NCBI GenBank assembly: GCA_013397455.1
Contig: VYZB01000026.1
Coordinates: forward strand, 1,532,255-1,596,254
Direction of reading: 5' to 3'
Length of the DNA stretch: 64,000 nucleotides
From: Crotophaga sulcirostris
Lineage: Eukaryota > Chordata > Aves > Cuculiformes > Crotophagidae
The translations under genes and the position numbers were made by a program. The notes under the pieces are model-generated. The model had not been told where the DNA came from. It searched no databases and worked only from the letters and a program-made list of their open reading frames with translations. Below are positions 24,841 through 36,300 of the stretch, in pieces. How positions within the stretch are numbered: the stretch's first letter is position 1; each line of letters starts with the position of its first letter.

Positions 24841-27646
24841 GCAGCTATATTCTGCTGCTCTCCAACAATTATACGGCAACACAAATACTCCAATCCTAAT
24901 AAAATGAAATTCAGTCTTCCATATGCTAAGGTTGTATTGGGGGCAAAAAAAAGAGGGAGATAAAAGAGTTGCTGCTTTTATTTTTCTCTCCTTATGTTTG
25001 TTGTTTGTACTTACTCCAAGATCTTTGGGACATTTGTGAAGACTGTATGGGTTGCCTTGGGAAAGATGATTCAAGTAGAAATAAAACTGTTTGGATGGAA
25101 TTAATACTGTCTCCTCTTTAGCGTAAGTTTGGACTGTTTGTGATGACTGATTTGTTCTTGCTGCTATCAACATCAATGCAATGATTTCGGAACTCTCATA
25201 AATCAAAATTAATGAAATTCCACAAAAGTTTGTATGCAAATACTGTCCTACAGGGTGTTAAGTAGCACTGAATTCCCACTTGTCAGAAAAGTAAATAAAA
25301 TCAATAAGCTTTTAACAGATATACTATTACATTATGTGACAGTTACAGCATAGTGTGAAATTTAAACAGAAATCAGACATGGCACCTGACAATGCTTGTT
25401 TAACTGTGTGGTTTTTTTCAAGCTCATGATTTAAAAATCTTAAGAACTGGAATAATAGTCTTCAAAATTTTTTAAGTATTTTTTCTCTGAAAATACCCGG
25501 AGACACTAAGATCTGCATTCCCTGATACATGGATGTTTTTTGATTGCTCAAGTCCTCTGTGCTGTGTCTTGGTTTCCTAAGGTGTCAGGTGCTATATTGT
25601 AAAAGTATTTGAAGGTTCCTCCTAAACATCATGGCACCTCATTCTACTCTTTCATACGATGTCTTAAACTGTGCTGTTCCCTGGTGGCTACAAAAAAAAC
25701 CCCAAGAGGTTACTGCTTAGCTCGTCTCCCTGCTAGCCAAATCACTGCACTTTTGCTCAGATTGTGTTGATCAGTCTGGTATGGTTCACGTGACATGACA
25801 TGCTGGTAAATCAGACCTAAATTTCAACTGATTGCTACAAGTTCCTTTCCACTCTCTATAGTGGGAGTGAAGGCAATTAGTTTAGATGGACTCACCATTA
25901 TAGCTCTCTGAAGTTAGATGAGGTGAATCCAGCACTTAATTTCTTCTACTCTCCATCTGTCTTTATTCTCCACTCTTCTAGTACCAATACCATTATTTTT
26001 CAGCTAAGATTTCCTTGAGGTAGAAGAGACTTGGTAGGAAAAGACTTCTATTAGCACCCTGCATACCAGAAAAAAAGGAGCAAGGTCTCTTTTTTGTCCA
26101 CATTCTGACTTGAAATATCCTATACTTTTTTCTTGTTGTTGTTACTGTAGTACTGTAATTCAGGATGAAGGTTCTACTTATACTACCTCTTTAACCATTC
26201 ATTGTTTGTTGCTTACAAAGCTGTCTGTAAAGTATAGTTTGGTTTCTGTCGTTTCAGCAGGTTGGGTAGAAAGAATGAATACATAAATGTTAGGTCCCAC
26301 CTACAGCTCCCTCACACTTCTTTTTTTTTTCCTCTGAAGATTGTAGAATATATTCAAAACAATCCCTTTTCCTAAACTCTTAAAATTACAGTTAGAGACT
26401 TAGAAAAAGTACAATGTATTCTACATATTGTGAGAAAACTGGACTGTTTTCTATCTAATTTACATATAGTGATAATAACTTTGCACTGAATTTTTGAAAG
26501 TGTCTGGCAGTGGTGGGTGGTACTGAAATGAATCGCTCATTCACCTAGATGATATCACAGTGAGGATGACTAAACTGGGACTACTAGGGAGAACAGTCAC
26601 AGAATATCTTTTTGTCCTCATATGCTGGTAAGAACAGGCTTTTTAGATCTATGTCAAGTTTCATGGTAGCCTGTGCTGAAAAAAACTCATAAGAAGAAAA
26701 AATAACTTGCATCAAAGATCATTAAATCACTTTTTTCCTTATATTGAACTATGATAGAAAAGTGGATTGCAACTTTCTGAGTTGGAAAAAAATATTCCTC
26801 AGAGGACTTTTTGATGGGTATCTGAATGATGGAGGTCTGTAGTACTACACCTTGAGGAAAGCAGTACTACTGAGAAAATGGCATGTAACAAGGGTTGCAG
26901 CTGGCAAAACAGTCTTCAACATGTTTGTGGTTCATCTCCTTTAGAGTCTGATAGCTGGGATTCTTGTAAACAGATTTACAATGCAAGGAATCACTTACTC
27001 AAAGAGAAAGAAACTGCCTATCCTAACCATGACTGTCATTCTCCAAGACAGGCTCTTCACCTCTTGAAAGTCTAAAAGAATCTGTATTTCGGTTAGCAAA
27101 AGACTTGAAGAAGAAATGACATAAGTCTATGTCATTTGTGGTAAATAAAATACTTAAGACTGATTTTTGATACTGATGTGGGACAGAATACGTTTGGATT
27201 GTGTATGTTGTTCTTCCACACAAGGTTGTCTATTGTCCACCTGAATCCTGTCCAGAAGTTATATTTTATAAAGTCAGTTCTCATGGAATAAAAATATGCT
27301 CTGGAAAGTGCTAACTCTGCAAGTAACATGAGTTCCTGTGCCCGAAAATGTCATCTAACATAATTTCATTAATTATAATAGCTGTAACTAAAACATACTT
27401 TTAGAGAGGATGGATCTCAAATAACTTCACTTTCTGAAGAAAACTTGTCTGATTTTCTCTCTAGCATTATAATATAAAAACTTTTGGAAATAGGGCTTTT
27501 TATTGCTGTCTTTGTTCTGATGTTACTATGTGGGTTCCTGCTCTGTGATGGGTACTCCTGGGAGCTACCAAATTCTAACGGCAATAATCAAAGAAGTATT
27601 TCTGGTAGAAGAGGTAGTGCAGATTTCATGAAATAAACTTACTCAC
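24841..27646. other. unique sequence, nothing recognised
   Basis: AT-rich with ordinary short A and T runs. No repeat family, RNA gene or exon recognised. Confidence 0.5.
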
Positions 27647-27711
27647 CTGCTAACCTTCTTATGAGAAGAAACTTATGGGTATGGATTTGTCCTTGGAAAC
27701 TTTATTTGCAT
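27647..27711 (-). other. candidate noncoding exon with strong splice signals (minus strand)
   Basis: On the minus strand an excellent acceptor (a long T/C tract ending tccttttattctctgcag, AG at 27713-27712) is followed 65 bases later by an excellent donor, GTTAGCAG|gtgagtaag (GT at 27646-27645). All three frames contain a stop, so this would be a noncoding or frame-ending exon, for example of a long noncoding RNA. By splice signals it is among the strongest segments in the window, but there is no transcript evidence. Confidence 0.25.
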
Positions 27712-30700
27712 CTGCAGAGAATAAAAGGAAAAAAAAAAGAAGCAGCTTAGTTTTAATGACCAGTTTGTTGCTATTTCCAGCCCTCTGCAAAAACAAATTA
27801 CAATTTGTACTTTTACTGTTTCCCTCCCATGGAGAAAATAAATATTTAGTTCTATAAATATTTGATCGGGGCTCAACCACCTGGAAAATCTTGTAGAGAA
27901 GGAAATAAACTCCAAGAGGCCAGATCTTCTCTGGTATCTGGTTCACCGTGTTGGACACAGAAATACTGGGACAGATTTCCCAGGGAAGCTCAGGGAACAT
28001 TAGGACCAGCTGGTGTGGTAGGTGCTCCTACATTACATGACACAGCTCTGTTATGGAACCTGCACTTTCCTCTGTGTGCAGCCAGATTTGTGGGTGGGAT
28101 TTATCTCACTCTAGGTTAGATGTCCACATGTTTAGTCTCTGCATTGAAGACAGGTCACCTTAATTTCCATTTACATCCAAAGGAGAATAAAAGGCATTTT
28201 AGAATATGGTTCATCTGATTTTTTTTTTTCAAATGTCTACTCAGAATTATACTAATTTCACTCTAGAAATACCTGGTTTTGTCTATTTATTACAAAGAAA
28301 ACCTGGAATAACTAGCTCATGTATAGATGTCTCTCCTTTATCTGTCGGATGCCATCCTGTTTCACAAGAAATATTTTAGATGTTACCATCAAGCTTCAAC
28401 TGTGGTGATCCCACTGAGTTTTTAAATTTGATTTACTGTCCAGGACTGGGTAGCAGTTTAATATTTATGGTTATCAATATGATAATATATTGTCTGGGAA
28501 TTCAAGAAAAGCAAGTATGTGACATTACTTTTCTAATGTAGCAGCTGCAAGGAGAAATTAGAGTCAAATTAATGTATCACATCAGTCCTATGACCCACAT
28601 ACAGTAGGCATGACCCTTAGGCAGAAGCTGGAAGAAAAAAAAATGTTTATTTCTCTATAAAGAATATTCAGGTCTTGTATTCCTGCAGGATGAAGTTTCG
28701 AGATAGGAGTCGGGACAGAAGCCTTCCTATCTCAAGGCAAATGTACATCCTGAAAAAGCATTTCCCATTCAATGGCTTCAGCTCCTCACTGGTCCCAGTT
28801 GTTGAGGTGGCTTAAAGCCATGAGAAAACTGTGTCATGTTGTTCAGAACAGAGCTGGCTGAATATCTTTGGGTTGCATGATTTACTCAGAGCATTTTGCA
28901 GTCATATTTGAATGCATTATTCACTGGGTTTCCCCTTCTTCCCATCACTCATCTAGTTCATGAAGTGAATATTTTGGGATTATATAGTACAGTGCAAGGC
29001 TTTATCAAGACATTTCAGAGAATATTTCATGTAAAATCACTGTATGTTATTTGCTCAGGTTTAATGAAAGCACCAGGAAAGAAGAAAAGAAGGAAAGAAA
29101 AAAAGAAGAAAATCTGATATAAGGTTTTCCTGCTGCTTAGATAGTAAAGATGAAGGGCAGTTGATGGAAAGGGAAGAAAACCCCTGCTTTATTACCTGTA
29201 TGAAGACAGAGTGTTCTTTCTGTTGTGACAGTATGTCAGCATTTTACCAGGAGACAGAGTACATTCTAGTACGGTGCGAGTATCATTCTTTCTGTAGGTT
29301 ATTTGAGAAAAGGAAGTTTATTCAAATCTGATCAACATTGGACTGTCTCCCATATTTAAGGATTAGTTGTGGCAGAGCTCACACTCCCTGATGAACCTTG
29401 AGGTGATTCGTCTTAACATCTTGCTTCGGCCTGCCTGGTGTACTGTCCTTTACACACAAAACATACCTATAGGCTTTGTGAGGAAAGAGATGGCCAGATT
29501 TCAAAGCCTCTGAGCTTTTTTAGTGGACATTGGCTTAGTTCCTAAAATAAATAAGCCTGAAGTAGGACTAGAGGAGCATCTGTTGTGTGTAGTTCAACAC
29601 TGGGGTGAGCGGAGGTAGGGGGAGGACAGGGAGATCTTCCTGAAAGACATCACCGCTATTTTTCCTCTTTTGTGTGCTGCTGGTGGAGCAGTTTAACAAG
29701 CAAAACATGCAGGCAAACAGTGCAGCAGATGGTGCAACCTACTATTGAGGAAACATTTCAAAGGGTAACAAAATATGGTTGAAACCAGCTTACAGTTTAC
29801 ACACTGAATGCAAAACCGAACATGCTGTTTTCAGCAGGCTGTAGCTGTTTTCATTTGTTGATGCCAAGTGCTTTGGGGATCTGCAGCTCCAAAGTGGTTA
29901 GTGCAGCAGCAGGAATCTCTGTAACTGTAGAGACTTGACTCAGCTGGTTAAATAGCACAGGACTGCATTCTTACCTGCAAATGGGCCTTAGTGTGAGCAG
30001 AGGCATCCCTCAAGGATACTTCCAGTGCAGTTTCCTGAAGCTTGTTTTTTTTTTCTCTCTGTCTTTCTGTCTATGTGCCACTAATAACTTCTAAACCCAG
30101 GAGATTCTGATAGATACAAATAAATGGTAAGGAAGATCTCATAAAAGAAAAAAAAAATCCACAAGAAGCTGTAGTTTCCCAAGAACTCATACAGTATCTC
30201 AGAGAAGAGAAAGGATTAAAAAAATATTAAAAACCTTTGGCTAAATTATGAAGTCTTTATTCACTCTAAATATTGGGTATGGCCAAAAGAGAGGCAAGCA
30301 AATATCTTTAAGCACACATCTAGAGCATCAGGAGCAGGTAGGAGGAAAATCAGAATGGACAATTCAGAATGAACTGTAGCGAGCAACAGAAACTGGAGGT
30401 AACAAGAAATCATTCCTTGGCTTGGTTAGTAGCAATAGAAGGCCCAAAGGAAAGTGTTAGACATTTATTCAGTGTGAAGGAATATCTATCATTAAATGGT
30501 GTAAGGAAAATTGAAAAGGTAAAATAAGTTTTGTTTTTCACTGTTCACATAAAGGTTACTTATGACAAGTGAGAAAATTATTAGCAACCATACATTATGT
30601 CTAAACCTAGAATAGGAACAGATTATGTCTGAGAATATTTTGGTTTTCAGTTTGTCTGGGCCTTCTGAGCATCATCTCAGTATGGACTGAAACAGCCTTA

Positions 30701-30714
30701 GAAAAATTAATAGT
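27712..30714. other. unique sequence, nothing recognised
   Basis: No named feature. At about 29973 (minus strand) there is a strong donor-like TTTGCAG|gtaagaatg after a short open frame that includes LQETALEVSLRDASAHTKAH, but the sequence before it is A-rich, so no acceptor supports an exon. Confidence 0.5.
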
Positions 30715-31110
30715 TATCTTTAAAAACTTGTGGAGGATATACGAGGTCTTGCTGGCCTGGAAAGGAACAATCTTAATATGTAACTGAAAAAAGAAGGAAA
30801 AAATGAAATGTAAATTTATAGAGAAGTCAGCTTCAAATCAAATCCTGCAAAAAATTTTAAACAGTCAGAAATGACTTGCAAGCACTTGGAAGATAACAAG
30901 GAGGAAAGCAGCACCAAAGATGAATTTAGCAAGGAGAAGACATCTTGTCGAATCAATCTAATTTTCTTTTATGAAAAACTAAGGGGTCATTTAGACAAAG
31001 AAGAAGCAATAATCATATGTCTTGNNNNNNNNNNNNNNNNNNNNNNNNNNNNNNNNNNNATTCTATTGAAATTTGCAGAAAGATATGTAAAGTACATGGG
31101 AGCTGATGGA
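30715..31110 (+). mobile_element. CR1: ancient CR1 reverse-transcriptase fragment (plus strand), cut by gap
   Basis: The plus-strand frame from 30871 encodes KHLEDNKEE, then EFSKEKTSCRINLIFFYEKL and a LDKEEAIIICL block. This matches the order of the CR1 ORF2 region that in intact copies reads KHLEDN..., HGF.KGKSC.TNLI.FYD... and ..GEAVDVIYLD. Upstream bases (30720-30870) continue the similarity out of frame. The fragment is strongly diverged and interrupted by the 35-base gap, and it looks more like old reptile-type CR1 than the younger avian subfamilies. It is not a host gene. Confidence 0.7.
31025..31059. other. assembly gap (35 N)
   Basis: A short run of N inside the CR1 fragment. The small size suggests a sized gap, and its length need not be exact. 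Confidence 0.99.
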
Positions 31111-33287
31111 TCTTAGTCTAATGTAGTTTCAGTCATCTGATACTATTTAAAAAACAGCTTATTTTGACAATTTTATGAGCATTACTGTGTTTATTTTATA
31201 TTGACAGACTCTCACAGGGCAGAATGTCACTAATTGAATCTAATGAATATGGCTGGAGACTTATGGTAGACTGGAGGCAATAGATAAAACAGCAGACATA
31301 CCAAGACTTCTGTGGATATTAACAGTAAGATTATGTCTATCAACAGAAAACTGCATCATGGCTACAATTTACATATGTAAATACCAGTAGCTTTGGAGAA
31401 TTGAAATAATAACAGCAAGCACGCACTCTAGGAGAGCATGATCTATGTGTTTATGGATAGAAAATGTAATGAGAAAAAAACTGTATAACAACTTTGAATG
31501 CTCAGAAGGATATGACAGGAACTGTTATATCAGTTTTATTCTTGATCCCTCATTAAAGGAGTTGTGTATGACTTGCACATTAATAAAATTGTTCTAAGAA
31601 TGTGATTAAAGGACAGCTGGTATTTGATCCCTTAGACATATGTTACTAGAATAGAAAATAAATATAGAGACTTCCTTTGTATTGATGATAGTATTTTGGA
31701 GTGAAATGAGCTTGTTATTAACCAATTCTGTCACCAGAGTCCATCAGTTTAGACTACCACAGGGGTAAGATATCATTAATATTAGTTAAGTTTTAGCTAT
31801 CTTCCTCAATATTTCAACATACAGAGTGATTTTTTTTAGCTAGATGGATGAAGGGATCATCATGAAGGCATCAGTAAGAGATCATGACTAAAGAATCATT
31901 ACAGTAATCTCGTGTTGGGTGTTTTGTCATTTATTGTGTTGAATTTCCTCTACTGAGAAAGGAAAAAAGAGCTGGAAATGTCATAGCTGTCTTTAAGCAG
32001 TTAAAAGAGAAAGGCACAAGGGCTAAATTGTGCCCTGTGTGTCAGCAGTCGTGGACTGGTTCAGGTCCACACAGTTTTACTGTAGTCCTACAGGGCAGAC
32101 AGGCTGGGTTTCTGCTATTAATGGGATGTTACGTACCCCTTGGCTGTGGCGCTCCTCTGGGCCCCATGTGTGTGCCACTGTCTCCTCAGACACTAACAAA
32201 CTAAATTAAGAAAAGTTAAAAATCAACTTTTAAGGATTTTTTTTTTCTTTTAGCAGAATATAATTGCATGAAGCTTGATATTAGTCAGGAATGCTTGGTT
32301 CCTGACTTAAAGGTTTTTCTTCATAGGAGTTTGTTTCTTCTGCTCTCTGTATATACTTTTTTCAACCACAGGGGAAAAAAAAAGAGGCAGACAATGTATG
32401 CACATAAGATGATTGTTCCTCAATTCTAAAAGAAAAAATATAATCCAAAATTTTGTGTGTAATGACTTTTTTTTAACCAATTCAGAGGGTTGTTTTTTTG
32501 TTTTTAAAAACATGCCACTCAAGTCCTTGTGTGTAGTACAATACTGCATAGTTTAACTTTTCAATCTTGGAACTGAATAGACAATGGTTGTTAAAAGGTG
32601 GGAGCTTGTTTAGAAAATAAACAAGGCTATGCACCAGGCTATCCAATAACAAGAAAGAACAGCTAGAGCATGAAATAACTATAGAAAAATATTTAATAGA
32701 AGGTGTAGTACTGTGAAAAAACATTAACTTTGATAAGAATATTATACATGGAGGGCACTTCAGATTTACTGAATACAGGTGAGGTAGTCAAAGAGAGATA
32801 GACTTTTCAGAGAAAAACTATGTTGTTCATAAAGATGGTTTTGTTAATAGACATGGAAATAAAGTAGACCAGAATGGTTGGTTTTAAAAGGTTATAAATA
32901 AGACCAGGAGAAAGTAATATGTTTTTCTGGAAGTCTAAACTATCAGAACGGAAACATAATAAAAATGTACATTGATTACAGTTTGAAAGTATAGCAATGT
33001 TTTAAAGCACAATCAGGATAGTAAAGATATAATAACTTATGCCTTTTTTCTTTTTTTTTTAAAGAATTACAGTATTATTTAGTCAGAACTTTGGCAGGTA
33101 AACAAGAAATCTTGGTCGATCATCAGCCTTCCCAGTCTGCTTCTATCCATCTGCTATTTGCTCTTTTATACTGCAAGTACCAACTCCTCAGGGCAGTAAG
33201 CATCTTCTTGTTTGCATTTCTACAGTGCAAAGGGTGCTAGTTCCCCATTGTTTCTCTGCATCAGTATTTTACAAATAAAGTACTTAC
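31111..33287. other. unique sequence, nothing recognised
   Basis: Mostly AT-rich. A slightly more GC-rich patch at 32020-32190 carries no recognisable motif. Confidence 0.5.
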
Positions 33288-33377
33288 TGCAAAATAACCA
33301 AATGTGGGTATTTCCAAAGCCACAGTAGGCCACTCTCAAGGAAATCCTGAGATGAATGTTTAAATCAATCTTTTATC
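33288..33377 (-). other. candidate exon (minus strand)
   Basis: The minus strand shows a good acceptor (gttttcttctttccttttag, AG at 33379-33378) and a donor TTTTGCA|gtaagtac (GT at 33287-33286), 90 bases apart. All frames from this acceptor contain stops. A second acceptor ending ttcatctcag would start a 59-base exon at 33346 with two open frames. It is not recognised and could easily be chance. Confidence 0.13.
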
Positions 33378-36300
33378 CTAAAAGGAAAGAAGAAAACTTT
33401 TAAACGGAAACTGGGTATTTCCTTAGGTGGCAGAATGGGTTGTCCTAAAGCCCTGGCTCTGATATACAACTACTACAGATAATAAATACAACCCACTGAG
33501 CCTCCCAAGTACACCTGCAATGCAAGTAATAATGAAAACAATTGTGAATATAACAGGCTCTAAGAATGCCACTTAATATTTGTCAATAACAACTTGTGTC
33601 AACAGTTCATTGATTTTTGATACACTGCAGTCCCGTGTGAATTCTATTCCTCATTCTGGACAGACCAAATTTATCGTATTTGGTCCCTACATACTGCTTC
33701 CCCATAAACAGAGTTGGGATTTTCACATTCCTTAGTGGCTCACACTCAATATTAAATTGACATAACATATTAAAACCACTTCCCGGGACAAGGCACATAA
33801 TACTCAGATTTGCTATTCTTATTGTTTTTCCTTTTCCTCTAAATCAAAGCTTGAGTCTGTTTTACAGGAGCTGTAGTGCACCTGTTATTTTTAAAGCACA
33901 GTGCTGAAGACTGAGGATACAGAGCAGACAACCAAAAGGGTCAAACAGATTCTGCAGGAGGGAATGTATTTTGTGTCCATGCTTCAGACAGACTCCAGAC
34001 ATCAGATATCTGTAAGATTAACTCCAGGCACTAAAGAGCTCCTAAGCCTGAGATTTATCTCTAGGAAAGATATTGGAAATTTTGATAAGAAGTGCGGATT
34101 AAGCAACATTTTGGAAATATTTAATATAATAAATAATAGACTTGAGTTCAAAAGTGGTAAACTGCATCTGAGGAACTCTAGTTCTTTGAGACTGTTTCTG
34201 AGTAAAGAGCCAAGAGTAAAGCAGAGACGTAATTTATTCAGATTTCTGGAAATGTGTTGGTATTTGAGTAGATAATATTCCAACCCTCTCCTCATAAGAT
34301 AATATTTTTGTCTAAGAAATATTTGATGATAGGACTCTAAAAATCTGAACAGTAAGAAAACCAACAGTTTTAGAGGACTACAAGGAGGTTCACAAGGAAG
34401 ATCTGGAAGAATGAGCAGAGGTACATGCACTCAGTCCAATATTAGTCACTCTGTCAGATTTTACATGTACATATTGTAAGCATTTTCTTAGGGAGGAAGA
34501 TAATATGTAGCAATGAAATCAGTGTCACCTCCACGAGCCGTCCTCTCTGGAGGCTAAAGGACTAAATGAGCCTCCCAGCTACAATAATGGATGGACATAG
34601 CCCTGCCACCTTTATACCCAGTACACCGACACCTTCCTGGACTTACCTTCCCGACTAGCAGAGGACCATTTTAATAGTGTAGTTAAAGGAGAAATGAGCA
34701 GGAAGAGATGCATCATAACTATTTTGTCTTCATCCTTGAGGTTGCAATGTTAATTTTTGCCTATGCTAGTGAGAAGTCTTAAATCATCTGCAGTATTTGT
34801 TTATGCACTCCTCTGACCAGAACTTCACTGTGTAATGCAGTATTAAGGTCAGTATAATAAGATCTGGAGAAAATCAGGATATATTTGCTGGGATTCTGCA
34901 GCACAGTGAGGTTGACTGTCTAATGAAAACTCTGAGTTAGTGGTAGCATGATCTCTGTCTCAACACTCCTATCCCCATATCTTGATAGGTAGCAACCTGA
35001 ACAATGCATGACAGCAGTTCTGGATATCTCATTCTGAGCTGGAGACAAAAACCTAGCTTAGCTTGTATTCAGTATACGATTAAGAAGCCTAAATTTACGT
35101 GCCCCCCATGTAGGGCTATACACTTGTCTAAAGTCTCTAGTGGGTATGGTCAACGGAAACCTGGATTCAGTTGTTTCCACTTAGGTACATAATTTTGGTT
35201 GAAACACACTAAGGGTATTAGCTGACCTCTGTGATTAACTCCACAATGACAGATGTCTTCCATAGATCTCAAGTCATAGTTGCCAGGATTGTGCAGATGT
35301 TTGTAAGCCTCTATGGAGGGTTAGATAATACTAGTAACATACGTTTTGGTGGTTGTTTTACATCTCTAGTCAATACAATCAATGGAGTCTATTCTCTATC
35401 TGATCAAGTGTAGGTGTCTATATTGATGGCAGTTGGATCTTAAATATAGAAACAATGCTGTAGAAATCAAAAGTAATCTCTCTGTACCTGACATTGAATC
35501 TCATCCTTAGAGTTACATGAGATTAATTTCTTCCAAGGAAATAAGAATTCAAATATCTTCTCAACTTTGGCACTGACCTCAGTTAGCAAGAATAACTACA
35601 TGCTCAAGAGAACGACAAGAGAGTATCTAGAGTGACAGGGAGTTTCTTAATAGGTTTCACATGTTCTCATGAAAGATAAAAAGTATTGTTGGTATGTAAC
35701 TTTTAAAACTAATTATTTTGCTGAATTTTGTAGTATTCAAGCTGTGTTGGACACAGCTGAAACGAACTGCCATGAAAATCTACCCTTTATTGTATAATAA
35801 ATTACTAAAAAGACACATACTTGCATTATTTTATATTTAAAATTCACTACTTAGCAGAACTCTAACTTTCCAGGGCTACATAGGGGTTACAATGGGAGAT
35901 CCTGTCCCTTTGCATTGTATACATTACTACGGCCTATGCCACTTCCCATAAGCCGACTGGAGCAATGCTGCAACAGAGGGAGCAACTCTAGAAAGAAATG
36001 AAGCAGCTGAATATGTGGGAGGCACCGAGGGATGAAACAAAGAATAAGACTGAGTATTTAAAGTCAATAAAACAAAAAAGAGATTATAAAGAAGACTAGC
36101 TTACTGTTGCCTATGGATAATATGCTAAAACGCGTCAGCAAATGATGGCAAAAATAGTTGAAACTGAAAGAAGAAAAGACTTATGTCAGCTTCCTGAAGG
36201 CTCAAGTCTGGAATAGAAATCATCAAACCATCTCTGACTGGACAATAAGATACTACTAATTAAATTCCAGTTCTACGATCTGACCCTACAAACAGTGCTG

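Noticed and set aside
24649..25239. 196-codon frame as a real protein
   Set aside because: No domain, no splice context, and it crosses from unique AT-rich DNA into the GC-rich block with an abrupt change in composition; best explained as chance.
29974..30060. Minus-strand exon ending TTTGCAG|gtaagaatg
   Set aside because: Donor is strong, but the upstream stretch is poly-A on that strand; no acceptor.
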